64,000 bases of DNA from an uncultured Lewinella sp. (GTDB taxonomy: Bacteria > Bacteroidota > Bacteroidia > Chitinophagales > Saprospiraceae): NCBI GenBank assembly GCA_937873655.1, contig CALMYQ010000101.1:248001-312000 (forward strand). The letters are read 5' to 3'. The stretch's first letter is position 1; each line of letters starts with the position of its first letter. Positions 9,185 to 19,121 of this stretch are shown piece after piece. The translations under genes were made by a program, and so were the position numbers. The notes under the pieces were generated by a model. The model did no database searches and was not told the origin of the DNA. It saw only the letters and a program-made list of their open reading frames with translations.

Positions 9185-9622
9185 GACGTTCCGGTTTTAA
9201 AGCAAGGCCCAAATTACAGCATTCCGGACCTTGGTGATTGATCTTTTCCGCAAAAGTTTTCCACAAATTTAAGCAATTGGATCTGAAATAAAAAATATTG
9301 TTCCTATTTTTTGTTTTTACAATTTTTTGTTTATTTTTGCAATCCAAATCACCCGATTGTAACCCAAAACATATTCAAAGCCGTGCCGCATGCCGTCCCA
9401 ACCGCATCTGGTCCGGCTTTTTGTTTTGCTTTCCCCGGATTTCCAAAGCGCCGCGACCGGCCGCCTGGCCGCCCTGACCGAAACTTTATGGAATTGCACC
9501 CGTTTATTAGAAATAACCGCAAAGCGCCGGACCTTTCAAGGGTCAAAATCAATAAATTCTGATCCCGGCCTTCCATGTATTGAAAAAGTTTTTACCTTAG
9601 TTTCGTGATCGAATAACCCGCA
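9185..9622. other. gene-free divergent region between dnaE and the AAA gene
   Basis: 438 bp without a convincing gene. It holds TAAATTTG on the minus strand (9264-9271), a likely dnaE -7 element, and TATTTTTG on the plus strand (9332-9339). A weak stem of AAAGCCG and CGGCTTTTT follows about 40-85 nt after the second element, so a short plus-strand transcript is possible. Short frames of about 60-80 codons here show no recognisable protein features. Near the AAA gene the sequence TACCTTAG (9592 region) is a poor -7 match. Confidence 0.4.
9264..9271 (-). promoter_or_regulatory. -7 element of the dnaE promoter
   Basis: The minus strand reads TAAATTTG, matching TAnnTTTG, about 80 bp before the dnaE start. 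The -33 region is unclear. Confidence 0.4.
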
Positions 9623-12265
9623 ATGGAAGCAGAAACTTCTTTATCCGAATCGAAAAAGTACAAGTTCAAGGAATTGAAGGTATATTCCTCGACCGAATGG
9701 CTGGCGGACAACAAAAAAAAGTACCGCCAGGTTTTCGATCGTTTCAATACCTCCTTTATATATGCCGAACTCTCCCTGTTCAATAAGAACTTTGACGTTG
9801 ATGACTGGGATATCGAAGTCGAACTGCGGTGTTATTCCCTGAAAAAAGGCAAAAAGGAAATTGCCCGGATCCCCGTCAAACGCAAGATCAGCAAGTACGA
9901 CCCCGTGTTTTTTGTCCGGGAAGGATGGGGCAATAAGTCGGACGGCGTATTCTGGAAAAAAGGCACCTACTTCTGGGAAGCCTGGATCGACGGAGACAAA
10001 ATCGCCTCCAAATACTTTTATGTTGAAGAACCGGGCGAAGAAGACTCCATCGAGGAAAACCCCTACCTTCAGGTTGAATCCCTGCGCCTTTACGAAGGTC
10101 CCTACGACGATATCATCGAAGACGAAAGGATTTTCTATAAAAAATTCAGTTCCGAGGAGACCCGCTATATCTACGTGGAGATCATGCTGCGCAACCTCCA
10201 GCCCGAAAAATCCTGGCAATGCGAGTTGTTCATCAAGTTTTTCAACAACGCCCGCGAATTGAAGGGCCAGGTCGTCAGGCTGCAACGCATCGAGAAGAAG
10301 GACGAGATCATCAAACTCAGCGCGGGTTGGGGCTCCAATGTCAAGGGCTCCTGGCGACGCGACCGGTATTCGGCGGAGATCGTCTTCCTGGATAAATTGC
10401 TGGCGGTGGTGCCGTTTGATGTCAGCGAAGAATTCGAAGAGGGCATCGCCGGCGTCCTCCTGCCTGACCAGCATACCCCCGTGGAGCTGATCCATACCGA
10501 TGAGGATCGCCAGACCTTCGAAGACGTTATGGCCCGCCTCAACGCCCTCATCGGCCTCAAAGAGATCAAGGAGCGCGTGCAGGATCACGCCAAATACATC
10601 CAGTTCCTCCAATACAGGAAAGAAAAAGGATTTGACGAGAAAGAGGAGATCAACGTTCACTCTGTTTTCATCGGCAACCCGGGGACCGGCAAAACGACCG
10701 TCGCCGGCATGATGGGCAAACTGTACAAAAAAATGGGCCTGCTGAGCAAAGGCCATGTCCATGAGGTGGATCGCGTAGACCTGGTCGGGGAATACATCGG
10801 CCAGACTGCGCCGAAGGTCAAGGAAGCCATCGAAAAGGCAAGGGGGGGCGTTTTGTTCATCGACGAAGCCTACTCCCTCGCCAGATCCCTCGATGATACC
10901 AAGGACTTCGGCCGGGAAGTGATCGAAATCCTGGTCAAAGAACTGTCCAACGGCCCCGGCGACCTGGCGGTCATCGTCGCCGGCTATCCCAAGGAAATGC
11001 GCCAGTTCCTGGATTCCAACCCGGGCCTCAAATCCAGGTTCAAACTGTATTTCGAATTTTCGGATTATCTGCCGCAGGAGCTTTCCCGGATCGCGGAATA
11101 CGCCGCCCTCGAGAAAGGCATCCAGTTCACGGAAATCGCCCGCAAACGCATCGATGAGATCATTGTCAGCGCTTACCGCCGCCGCGATCGCACCTTCGGC
11201 AACGCCCGCTTTGTTTTCGATCTGGTCGAACAGGCGAAGATCAACCTGGGCCTTCGGATCATGTCCCAAAATCATTACAAGCAACTGCCGAGAGAAACCC
11301 TCTCCACGGTCGAATTCGAAGACGTTGCCCGCATCGAGATCGGCCGCAAAAAAGAGCTGCCAAATATTCCGGTCGATGAAATCCTGCTCCAGGACGCCCT
11401 CAACGAACTGAGCAACCTGATCGGGATGGACCGGATCAAAGCCCAGATCAACGAAATGGTCCGCCTGGTGAAATATTACCGGGAGAGCTACAAGGACGTA
11501 CTCAACGCCTTTTACCTCCATACCGTGTTCATCGGCAACCCCGGTACCGGCAAAACCACAGTAGCCCGGATACTGACCAAGATATACAAGGCGCTCGGCA
11601 TCCTGGAAAGAGGCCATATGGTGGAAACGGACCGGCAAGGGCTGGTGGCCGGTTACGTCGGTCAAACCGCCATCAAAACCGCTGAAAAAGTGGACGAGGC
11701 CATGGGCGGCGTCCTGTTCATCGATGAGGCCTACGCCCTGACCCAGCGGGGACTGAGCACCCACGGCGATTTCGGCGATGAGGCCATCCAGACCCTCCTG
11801 AAAAGAATGGAGGATTTCAGGGGCCAGTTCTTCCTATTTGTCGCAGGCTACCCGGATAACATGGAAGCGTTCCTGAAGGCTAACCCGGGCCTTAGTTCCC
11901 GCTTCGACAAAGTGCTGAAGTTTGAAGATTATTCACCTTCCGAACTGAACCGGATCGCTCAGCTCATGCTGTCCAGGGAAGGACTCATTCCCAGCCCGGA
12001 AGCCGAGGAACACCTGCGCAACTACCTCGAATTCGTCCACCTTTACCGGGACAAATACTTCGGAAATGCCCGTACGGTCCGCAGCATCGTCCAGGATGTC
12101 ATAAAAGCCCACAATCTGCGGTTGTCCGGCCTTTCCCCGAAAGAACGCGACCAGCAGCCGCCCAACATTCTGACTACGGAAGACGTTTCCCACCTCAAAA
12201 TGGATAAAAGCGATTTCATCTTCACCAAACCAGCTATCGGGTTCCGCAGATCCGGCGAAAACTGA
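9623..12265 (+). CDS. double AAA ATPase of CbxX/SpoVK type with duplicated N-terminal domain
   Basis: 880 residues. Two CbxX/CfqX-like AAA modules follow each other, each with Walker A GNPGTGKT (351-358 and 638-645) and Walker B GGVLFIDEAY, so both look able to hydrolyse ATP. The N-terminal 280 residues are two related beta-rich units of about 120 residues (roughly 17-135 and 148-275); each ends with a GWG motif (near 101-103 and 234-236) followed by a similar block ending in D(G)DK/LDKLLA-like sequence. I do not recognise this domain. CbxX-type ATPases remodel partner proteins (for example Rubisco activase); here the partner is unknown and no secretion or toxin gene is adjacent. It is cytoplasmic, with no signal peptide. 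Confidence 0.85.
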   Translation: MEAETSLSESKKYKFKELKVYSSTEWLADNKKKYRQVFDRFNTSFIYAELSLFNKNFDVDDWDIEVELRCYSLKKGKKEIARIPVKRKISKYDPVFFVREGWGNKSDGVFWKKGTYFWEAWIDGDKIASKYFYVEEPGEEDSIEENPYLQVESLRLYEGPYDDIIEDERIFYKKFSSEETRYIYVEIMLRNLQPEKSWQCELFIKFFNNARELKGQVVRLQRIEKKDEIIKLSAGWGSNVKGSWRRDRYSAEIVFLDKLLAVVPFDVSEEFEEGIAGVLLPDQHTPVELIHTDEDRQTFEDVMARLNALIGLKEIKERVQDHAKYIQFLQYRKEKGFDEKEEINVHSVFIGNPGTGKTTVAGMMGKLYKKMGLLSKGHVHEVDRVDLVGEYIGQTAPKVKEAIEKARGGVLFIDEAYSLARSLDDTKDFGREVIEILVKELSNGPGDLAVIVAGYPKEMRQFLDSNPGLKSRFKLYFEFSDYLPQELSRIAEYAALEKGIQFTEIARKRIDEIIVSAYRRRDRTFGNARFVFDLVEQAKINLGLRIMSQNHYKQLPRETLSTVEFEDVARIEIGRKKELPNIPVDEILLQDALNELSNLIGMDRIKAQINEMVRLVKYYRESYKDVLNAFYLHTVFIGNPGTGKTTVARILTKIYKALGILERGHMVETDRQGLVAGYVGQTAIKTAEKVDEAMGGVLFIDEAYALTQRGLSTHGDFGDEAIQTLLKRMEDFRGQFFLFVAGYPDNMEAFLKANPGLSSRFDKVLKFEDYSPSELNRIAQLMLSREGLIPSPEAEEHLRNYLEFVHLYRDKYFGNARTVRSIVQDVIKAHNLRLSGLSPKERDQQPPNILTTEDVSHLKMDKSDFIFTKPAIGFRRSGEN

Positions 12266-12276
12266 TCCATTCCCTG

Positions 12277-12330
12277 CTGCCAAAATGGCACATTTTGACA
12301 GCCTGCCTTGCCGATTTAGTCCAAAATGGC
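12277..12330. promoter_or_regulatory. palindrome array upstream of dnaK, possible heat-shock operator
   Basis: An imperfect palindrome at 12277-12301 has arms CTGCCAAAATG and CATTTTGACAG (10 of 11 positions paired) around GCA, and it contains the smaller perfect palindrome TGCCA-AAA-TGGCA. The core CCAAAATGGC recurs at 12321-12330, 41 bp after its first copy at 12280-12289, about four helical turns. It lies 118-171 bp before the dnaK start. This arrangement suits a regulator binding site; it is not the CIRCE/HrcA sequence. Confidence 0.45.
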
Positions 12331-12396
12331 GGCTATCGGGTCTCAAATCTTTAATTTTGTCATGGATGCCCTGCGAGAAACGGCTTGGCACATACC

Positions 12397-12426
12397 TTGA
12401 TGTCTAATGGTCAGACTTACATTTTG
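12397..12426 (+). promoter_or_regulatory. dnaK promoter region
   Basis: TTG at 12397-12399, 18 bp, then TACATTTTG at 12418-12426 resembles the Bacteroidota -33/-7 pair with one extra T. The same region also contains TGGCAC-N5-TTGA (12386-12400), close to a sigma-54 -24/-12 element except for its last base. Between the two boxes GTCT-N7-AGAC (12402-12416) forms a small inverted repeat. Confidence 0.4.
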
Positions 12427-12447
12427 AATTCAATTAAAAAACTTAAA

Positions 12448-14364
12448 ATGGGTAAAATAATTGGCATTGACTTAGGCACCACCAATTCCTGTGTGGCAGT
12501 TATGGAAGGAAATGAGCCGGTCGTGATTGCTAATGATGAAGGCAGAAGAACCACTCCTTCCGTAGTCGCTTTCATGGATAACGGAGAACGCAAGATCGGC
12601 GATCCGGCCAAACGCCAGGCCATCACCAACCCCAAAAGAACCATTTCTTCTATCAAGCGTTTCATGGGCCATCGCTTCGGTGAAGTCACCAAGGAAGCAA
12701 CCCGCATGTCTTATAAAGTGGTTGGCGGCGACAACGATTCCGTTCGCGTCGATATTGACGGCCGGCAATATACTCCGCAGGAAATTTCTGCCATGGTCCT
12801 GCAGAAAATGAAAAAGGTTGCAGAGGATTTTCTGGGCCAGGAAGTCACCGAAGCCGTTGTTACGGTCCCGGCTTACTTCAATGACTCCCAGCGCCAGGCC
12901 ACCAAAGAGGCAGGCGAAATCGCCGGCCTGACCATAAAAAGGATCATCAACGAACCGACCGCCGCTGCCCTGGCCTACGGCCTCGACAAACGCAACAAGG
13001 ACATGACCATCGCCGTATATGACCTCGGCGGCGGTACGTTCGATATTTCCATACTTGAAATGGGAGACGGCGTATTTGAAGTGAAATCTACCAACGGCGA
13101 TACCCACCTCGGCGGCGACGACTTTGACCACGTCATCATCGACTGGCTGGCCGACTCGTTCAAAACCCAGGAAGGCATCGACCTCCGCAAAGACCCCATG
13201 GCCCTCCAGCGCCTCAAAGACGCCGCTGAAAAGGCCAAGATCGAATTGTCCTCTTCCAGCGAAACGGAAATCAACCTGCCCTATATCACGGCTGTCGACG
13301 GCGTGCCCAAACACCTTGTGATCAAACTGTCCAGGGCCAAATTCGAACAACTGGCCGACTCGCTGGTTTCCAGGACCCTCGAACCTTGCCGCCTCGCATT
13401 GAAAGACGCAGGTCTTTCCGCTGCGGATATCGATGAGGTCATCCTTGTCGGCGGTTCCACCCGGATCCCGCGCATCCAGCAGGCTGTCGAGGAATTCTTC
13501 GGCAAAAAACCCAATAAGGGCGTAAACCCGGACGAAGTCGTCGCTGTTGGCGCTTCAATTCAGGGCGGCGTGCTGAGCGGCGATGTACAGGACGTGCTCC
13601 TGCTCGACGTTACTCCGCTTTCGCTGGGTATCGAAACCATGGGCGGCATCTACGACGTTGTGATCGAGGCCAACGCCACCATCCCGACGAAAAAATCAAA
13701 AGTCTACTCAACCGCTGCGGATAATCAGCCCTCTGTTGAAATCCACATTCTCCAGGGCGAACGCCAGATGGCCAAGGATAACCGCACTGTCGGCAAATTT
13801 ATCCTGGACGGCATTCCGCCGGCCCGCCGCGGTGAACCGCAAATCGAAGTAACCTTCGACATCGACGCCAACGGCATTCTCAACGTTTCCGCCAAGGACA
13901 AAGGAACCGGCAAAGAGCAAAAGATCCGCATCGAAGCCTCTACCGGCCTGTCCAAGGAAGAAATCGAAAAAATGAAGGCGGAAGCCAAGGCCAATGCCGA
14001 CAGCGACCGCGAAGTGCGCGACAGGGCTGAGAAGGTCAATGCGGCCGACTCTATGATCTTCCAGACGGAAAAACAACTGCAGGAATACGGCGACAAGATC
14101 CCGGCCCAGAAAAAAGAGGCCATCGAATCCGCCCTTGCAGAACTCCGCGAAGCGCACAAAGCGCAGGATATCGCCCGCATCGACACCGCCATGAATAACC
14201 TGAATACCGCATGGCAGGCAGCCAGCCAGGAAATGTACCAGGCCACCCAGGGCGGCGCTGACCAGGCGCATACCAACGGCAGTGAGGAAGCGCCCGGCGG
14301 CTCGGGCAAAGGCGCCGATGAAGTTACCGATGTAGAATACGAAGAGGTTAAAGACAAGAAATAA
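12448..14364 (+). CDS. dnaK: Hsp70 chaperone DnaK
   Basis: The cytoplasmic Hsp70 chaperone. I chose the ATG at 12448 ([15 protein letters not shown]) because it gives 638 residues, the usual DnaK length; an in-frame ATG at 12385 would add 21 residues and lies within the promoter-like sequence. The ATPase domain shows [29 protein letters not shown] and VGGSTRIP; the substrate domain follows, and the acidic tail ends [13 protein letters not shown], close to the EVKD-type ending. No grpE or dnaJ is adjacent. A strong terminator follows. Confidence 0.98.
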   Translation: MGKIIGIDLGTTNSCVAVMEGNEPVVIANDEGRRTTPSVVAFMDNGERKIGDPAKRQAITNPKRTISSIKRFMGHRFGEVTKEATRMSYKVVGGDNDSVRVDIDGRQYTPQEISAMVLQKMKKVAEDFLGQEVTEAVVTVPAYFNDSQRQATKEAGEIAGLTIKRIINEPTAAALAYGLDKRNKDMTIAVYDLGGGTFDISILEMGDGVFEVKSTNGDTHLGGDDFDHVIIDWLADSFKTQEGIDLRKDPMALQRLKDAAEKAKIELSSSSETEINLPYITAVDGVPKHLVIKLSRAKFEQLADSLVSRTLEPCRLALKDAGLSAADIDEVILVGGSTRIPRIQQAVEEFFGKKPNKGVNPDEVVAVGASIQGGVLSGDVQDVLLLDVTPLSLGIETMGGIYDVVIEANATIPTKKSKVYSTAADNQPSVEIHILQGERQMAKDNRTVGKFILDGIPPARRGEPQIEVTFDIDANGILNVSAKDKGTGKEQKIRIEASTGLSKEEIEKMKAEAKANADSDREVRDRAEKVNAADSMIFQTEKQLQEYGDKIPAQKKEAIESALAELREAHKAQDIARIDTAMNNLNTAWQAASQEMYQATQGGADQAHTNGSEEAPGGSGKGADEVTDVEYEEVKDKK

Positions 14365-14391
14365 TTTCCCGGTCTTGCCGCTGCAAAATAA

Positions 14392-14430
14392 AAGCTCCCT
14401 TCCGGTTGTCCGGAAGGGAGCTTCTTTTTT
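14392..14430. terminator. intrinsic terminator after dnaK
   Basis: A perfect 14-bp stem, AAGCTCCCTTCCGG (14392-14405) with its complement at 14410-14423 and a TTGT loop, is followed by TCTTTTTT. It ends dnaK transcription, and may also serve the convergent M16 peptidase gene because an A-rich run flanks the other side. Confidence 0.93.
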
Positions 14431-14459
14431 ACGGCAGGTACAAATACCGCTGACCCGGA

Positions 14460-17312
14460 TTATCGATTGCCCTCGGCTTCCGCCTCGGGCAGCAGGACAA
14501 ACCGCATGAAGTTATCGGCATCAAACCAGGCTTTGGCGCCTTTCTGCAGGTCGGCAGCGTTTAACCCGTTGATGGTCTTCTCGTATTCCTCCATGGAAAG
14601 GCCGTCCAGCGGAAGGTTGTTTTCGTACCTCGCCCGCAACTGGCCGAGCCAGAACCGGTTTTCTTTCAGGTCCTTGATCCGGCTTTGCCGCTGGGTCTCC
14701 TGTACCTTGGCGATATCTTTCGCCTCCGGGCCTTCTTGCTGCAGTTTGGCTACTTCCGACAAAGCCGTACCGATCAACTCTTCCACCTTTTCAGGCTCCG
14801 CATTGAACCCGATGGTGACGGCATATTTCTGGGTCGGAAACTGGGACGCGCTGCCGTTGACACTGACGCCGTACACGCCGCCTTTGTCTTCCCGCATGGA
14901 CTCGCGCAATTTGATGCGGAGTACATCCATCAGCGAATAAAAGTCATAACGGGCCTTGCTGTCCAGGTACGGAAAATCGCCGTGATACACCAATTCAACC
15001 AGGGCTTTGGGCGCCTTGCCTCTGGTGATCGTTTTATCAATTTTGCCGTTCACGAGATCGGAGTGAACGTCCTTCCAGGTTTCTTTCCGGCCGGTGGACG
15101 GCAGGTTGCCGAGGTAGCGGCTGATCAGCGGCCGGATGGCTTCCACCTCGAAATTGCCGACAAAAAAGAAAGTGAAATCGCCGGCGTCCGCAAACCGGTC
15201 CTTGTAAACCGATTCCATTTTTTTCAGGTCGAGGCTTTCGATCTCTTCCACCGTCGGGATATGCCGCCGCGGATGGTTATTGTATTTTATCTTGTTCTTT
15301 TCGTCGCTGAAATAGTAATAGGGATTGATCATCATGTTCTGAAGGATGGACTCCTGCTGGGACTTAAAGGTTTCCAGGGCCTTTTCGTCTATCCTCGGTT
15401 GCTTGAAGTAGAGGTAGGTCAGCCGGAACAGGGTTTCAAGGTCCTGAGGCGAACAGGAGCCGTTGAGCCCTTCGTTCAATTCTCCGATATAGGGCCCCAC
15501 ACCTACGGTTTTACCGGCCAGCATCTTTTCCAGCTCCACGACCGAAAAACCGGCTATCCCGCTCTGGTTGACAATCCCGGACGCATTGGAAGCATTCTGG
15601 TAATCGGCATCCGGATAAAGGGAATTTCCGCCGGGGCTGTAGGCCGCCATGAGGATCTCGTCGTTTTTGAAATCGGTGGGTTTGAGCACTACCCGGACGC
15701 CGTTGGCCAGCGTCCATTCCGTTATGCCGAGGGATTCGAAGGATTTTTCATCTGCGATCTTCGTTTCCGGGAGGTTCTCTTCCATGAGGGGTTTGTCGGA
15801 TACCTGGTCAACATAAGGTTCCGGCTTCATTTCATCCACTTTGTCCAATAAACCAAGGATGGCCTCTTCGGTCGGCAATTCCAGGCCTTCCTTTTCGGGT
15901 GCGGTCACGTTGATGACGCGGTTTTCCTTGGAAATCCATTCATAAGGCAGGTGGTTGATCTCTTCCAGGGTCACCCTGGGCAGGAATTCCTTGTACAGAT
16001 TCAGCCGTTGAGCCGGATTTAGCAGCGGCGTTTCGTGCAGGAAATAGCTGACCCCCTGTGACGCCAGCTGTCCGGATTGGAGCTTGTCTTTCTCCTTGAA
16101 TTCCTTTTCGACCGCGCGGATCATTTCGGCTTTCTGCCGTTCCAGTTCAGTAGCTGTAAAACCGTGCAACAGGGCCCGCCTCGTTTCAATCAAGACGACT
16201 TCGAGTCCGTCAAGGGCCTTTCCTTCCGGGGTAAAAGCCGAAACAAAATAGGCGTCCAGATTGCCCAGATCGCTGCCGTACCCGGAGGAGGCGAAGGTGA
16301 ACGGCGGATTGGACTGCTGCCGCAGTTCAAACAGGCGCGCATTCAGCATCCGGTTGTACAAGGACCTGGCCAGGCTGTTCTTGAAGTCCTCAAGGGTCCG
16401 GGTTTTCTGTTCGGGTTGCTGGTACATGACCTCAATTTGGGTAAAGGGGGCTTCCTTGTCTGAAAAAATAGCGGATCGGGTACCTCCGGCAAGCGTCATT
16501 TCGTATCTGACGCGAGGGCGCGGCTCGGCAGGGTTTTGGAGGCCGGAAAACCTGGATTTGATCTGTTCTTCCATCCAGTCGAGGTCAAAATCCCCGACAA
16601 CCACCAGGGCCATCAGGTTTGGGCGGTACCAATCGGTATAAAACTTTTTCACGGTTTCGTAATCCACCGTTTCGATCAGTTCCGGTTTGCCGATGGGCAG
16701 GCGGTCGGCGTATTGGGATCCCTCATAAATGATGGGGAATGCTTTCTGTTGCATGCGCTGGTCCGGGCTGAGGCGGGTCCGCCATTCGGAGACCACCACT
16801 CCCCTTTCCTTGTCGATTTCCGAATGGTCGAAATCGAGGCCGCCTGCCCAATCCTGAAGGACCAACAATCCTTTTTCGAGCAGCGGCAGGGAATCCGTTC
16901 TGGACTGGATCATGTAGACCGTTTCGTCAAAACTGGTATAGGCATTCAGGTCGGCGCCGAAACGGGTGCCGATCGATTCCAGGTAATCGACAAGTTCGTT
17001 TTTCTTGAAATGTTCGGACCCGTTGAAGGCCATATGTTCTACAAAGTGGGCTACACCGAGTTGGTCTTCGTCTTCCTGAAGGGATCCGGCGTCAACTGCC
17101 AGGCGGAGTTCGGCGTGTTTTTCAGGTTTGGCGTTGTATTTCAGGAAATACTTCATGCCGTTGGGCAGGATGCCTTGCCGGAATTGGGGATCGACCGGCA
17201 ATTTGTCGGTCATGTCGTACTTGCGGATGATTCCGGGGTTATCCTGGGAATAGGAAACGGAAATCAGACAGATGGATAGCAGGCAGGCTGCTGAAAATTT
17301 TTGGAGCATCAT
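14460..17312 (-). CDS. M16 (pitrilysin-family) zinc peptidase, exported
   Basis: A zinc metallopeptidase of two tandem M16 halves. The inverted zinc motif H89-F-V-E92-H93 is in the first half, with the following helix FNGSEHF; the second half lacks it, as usual. I start it at the ATG pair at 17312 because residues from there (MMLQKFSAACLLSICLISVSYSQ) form a clean Sec signal peptide; a longer frame to 17369 adds a charged stretch. The product has 950 residues, like PqqL-type periplasmic proteases. It probably degrades peptides in the periplasm. It is a single-gene unit between dnaK and ffh. Confidence 0.93.
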   Translation of the reverse strand: MMLQKFSAACLLSICLISVSYSQDNPGIIRKYDMTDKLPVDPQFRQGILPNGMKYFLKYNAKPEKHAELRLAVDAGSLQEDEDQLGVAHFVEHMAFNGSEHFKKNELVDYLESIGTRFGADLNAYTSFDETVYMIQSRTDSLPLLEKGLLVLQDWAGGLDFDHSEIDKERGVVVSEWRTRLSPDQRMQQKAFPIIYEGSQYADRLPIGKPELIETVDYETVKKFYTDWYRPNLMALVVVGDFDLDWMEEQIKSRFSGLQNPAEPRPRVRYEMTLAGGTRSAIFSDKEAPFTQIEVMYQQPEQKTRTLEDFKNSLARSLYNRMLNARLFELRQQSNPPFTFASSGYGSDLGNLDAYFVSAFTPEGKALDGLEVVLIETRRALLHGFTATELERQKAEMIRAVEKEFKEKDKLQSGQLASQGVSYFLHETPLLNPAQRLNLYKEFLPRVTLEEINHLPYEWISKENRVINVTAPEKEGLELPTEEAILGLLDKVDEMKPEPYVDQVSDKPLMEENLPETKIADEKSFESLGITEWTLANGVRVVLKPTDFKNDEILMAAYSPGGNSLYPDADYQNASNASGIVNQSGIAGFSVVELEKMLAGKTVGVGPYIGELNEGLNGSCSPQDLETLFRLTYLYFKQPRIDEKALETFKSQQESILQNMMINPYYYFSDEKNKIKYNNHPRRHIPTVEEIESLDLKKMESVYKDRFADAGDFTFFFVGNFEVEAIRPLISRYLGNLPSTGRKETWKDVHSDLVNGKIDKTITRGKAPKALVELVYHGDFPYLDSKARYDFYSLMDVLRIKLRESMREDKGGVYGVSVNGSASQFPTQKYAVTIGFNAEPEKVEELIGTALSEVAKLQQEGPEAKDIAKVQETQRQSRIKDLKENRFWLGQLRARYENNLPLDGLSMEEYEKTINGLNAADLQKGAKAWFDADNFMRFVLLPEAEAEGNR

Positions 17313-17480
17313 ATCCCGTTTTGATTGGTTTGCAATAGCATAAAAAAAGATGCGCACAGCTCCGCGCAAACGGGTTGGTAAAGAAAGGTGCGCAGGCCGG
17401 AGATCCCGGCGAATTATACCGAATAACGGAAAAAGGCGGCGCCGTTACAGTTTTTCCTGTATTTTAACGTTTGTAAAGGG

Positions 17481-18833
17481 TTACCGGCGGCCTCTGAATC
17501 CAGGTCTTTTTCCCTGAGCCGCAGGCGCCCCACCCATCATCGGCGATTTGGACATCTGGTGCATGAATTGCCGCATTTGCTCGAACTGTTTCATAAAGCG
17601 GTTGATATCGTCCAGTTTCTGGCCGCAACCCAGGGCGATCCGCTTTTTGCGGTTCATGTTGATCAGGTCGGGGTTTTCGCGCTCCTGCGGTGTCATGCTT
17701 TGGATAATAGCCTCCACCTTATTGAGGGCGTTGTCATCGATATTGATGTCCTTGGTCATTTTGGAGATTCCGGGGATCATGCCCAGCAGGCTTTTCATAT
17801 CGCCCATTTTCCGGATCTGCTTGAGCTGGCCGAGGAAGTCGTTGAAATCGAGCTGATTTTTCTTGATCTTCTTCTCGAGCCGTTTGGCTTCTTCTTCGTC
17901 GAATTGTTCCTGCGCGCGTTCTACGAAAGAAACGATATCGCCCATACCGAGTATGCGTTGGGCCATCCGGTCCGGGTAGAACACGTCCAGGGCGTCCATT
18001 TTCTCCCCGGTGCTGACAAATTTGATGGGTTTGCCGACGGTATACTTGACCGAAAGGGCGGCGCCCCCGCGGGTATCGCCGTCGAGCTTGGTGAGGACGA
18101 CGCCGTCGTAGTTGATGCGTTCGTTGAAGGCCTGGGCGGTATTGACGGCATCCTGGCCGGTCATCGAGTCGACCACGAACAAGGTCTCATCCGGCAGGAT
18201 GGCATCCTTGATGTTGGCGATCTCTTTCATCATTTCCTCATCAACCGACAGACGGCCTGCGGTATCCACGATCACCACGTCGCAGTTCAGGGTTTTGGCG
18301 TGCGCGATCGCTTTGAGGGAGATCTCAACGGGATTCTTGTTTTCTTCTTCCTTATAGACCGGAACGCCGACCTGTCCTGCGAGGACGGAAAGCTGATTGA
18401 TGGCTGCGGGTCGGTAGACGTCGCAGGCGACCAGGAGCGGCTTTTTGCTGCGTTTGGTCTTCAGAAAGTGAGCCAGTTTACCGGAAAAAGTCGTTTTACC
18501 GGACCCCTGAAGGCCGGCGATCAGGATGACGGTTGGGTTGCCTTTCAGGTTGATGCCGGCAGCCTGCCCGCCCATGAGGTCGATCAGTTCGTCCATGACG
18601 ATCTTGACCATCAATTCGCCGGGTTTGACCGCTTTCAGCAGGTTTTCTTTTCCCAGGGCTTTATCCTTGATCTTATCTGTAAAATCTTTGGCGATTTTAT
18701 AGTTGACGTCGGCGGCGACCAACGCCCTTCGGATCTCCTTAACTGATTGAGCCACATTTAGTTCAGTCAGTTTGCTTTCCCCTTTGAGGGTCTTCAGGGC
18801 TACGTCAAGCCGATCGCTTAAACTTTCGAACAT
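17481..18833 (-). CDS. ffh: signal recognition particle protein Ffh
   Basis: The SRP GTPase that targets nascent membrane proteins. From MFESLSDRL at 18833 the product is 450 residues, the family norm; a frame extending to 18911 crosses the promoter and is rejected. It has an N domain, a G domain with the P-loop GLQGSGKTT near residue 107, DTAGRL near 190 and TKLDGDTRGG, and a methionine-rich M domain (QFEQMRQFMHQM) ending in a basic tail. A -7 element TATATTTG lies 35 bp upstream. Confidence 0.97.
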   Translation of the reverse strand: MFESLSDRLDVALKTLKGESKLTELNVAQSVKEIRRALVAADVNYKIAKDFTDKIKDKALGKENLLKAVKPGELMVKIVMDELIDLMGGQAAGINLKGNPTVILIAGLQGSGKTTFSGKLAHFLKTKRSKKPLLVACDVYRPAAINQLSVLAGQVGVPVYKEEENKNPVEISLKAIAHAKTLNCDVVIVDTAGRLSVDEEMMKEIANIKDAILPDETLFVVDSMTGQDAVNTAQAFNERINYDGVVLTKLDGDTRGGAALSVKYTVGKPIKFVSTGEKMDALDVFYPDRMAQRILGMGDIVSFVERAQEQFDEEEAKRLEKKIKKNQLDFNDFLGQLKQIRKMGDMKSLLGMIPGISKMTKDINIDDNALNKVEAIIQSMTPQERENPDLINMNRKKRIALGCGQKLDDINRFMKQFEQMRQFMHQMSKSPMMGGAPAAQGKRPGFRGRR

Positions 18834-18867
18834 TGTTTTTCCAGATTTATTTATTATTTTGCGGAGG

Positions 18868-18875
18868 CAAATATA
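18868..18875 (-). promoter_or_regulatory. -7 element of the ffh promoter
   Basis: The minus strand reads TATATTTG, a perfect TAnnTTTG, placing the start near 18863 and giving a leader of about 30 nt. This supports the start at 18833. Confidence 0.6.
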
Positions 18876-19121
18876 GCCAATTTCAGCGAAAGCTGCCTGT
18901 GAACATTTCAAGCCCAGTACCGGTAACTGTTACTTTTTCGCGCTTGGACACAAACGCTTTCGGTCTTGGTTTAGCATAACCCGCTCCGCAGGCGTACAGC
19001 TGCCCTTCCTCTATTTCAAATACCGGCTTAAAAAAGATCTGCCCGACCCCCTGAAGGCTTAAGACATTTTTCTGGTCCCAATTGACACCTTGTAAGTATT
19101 TAACTAACCAACTATACACGT

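Noticed and set aside
9641..11764. Long minus-strand frame opposite the double AAA gene
   Set aside because: Antisense of a gene with clear Walker motifs; composition is a mirror of its codon use.
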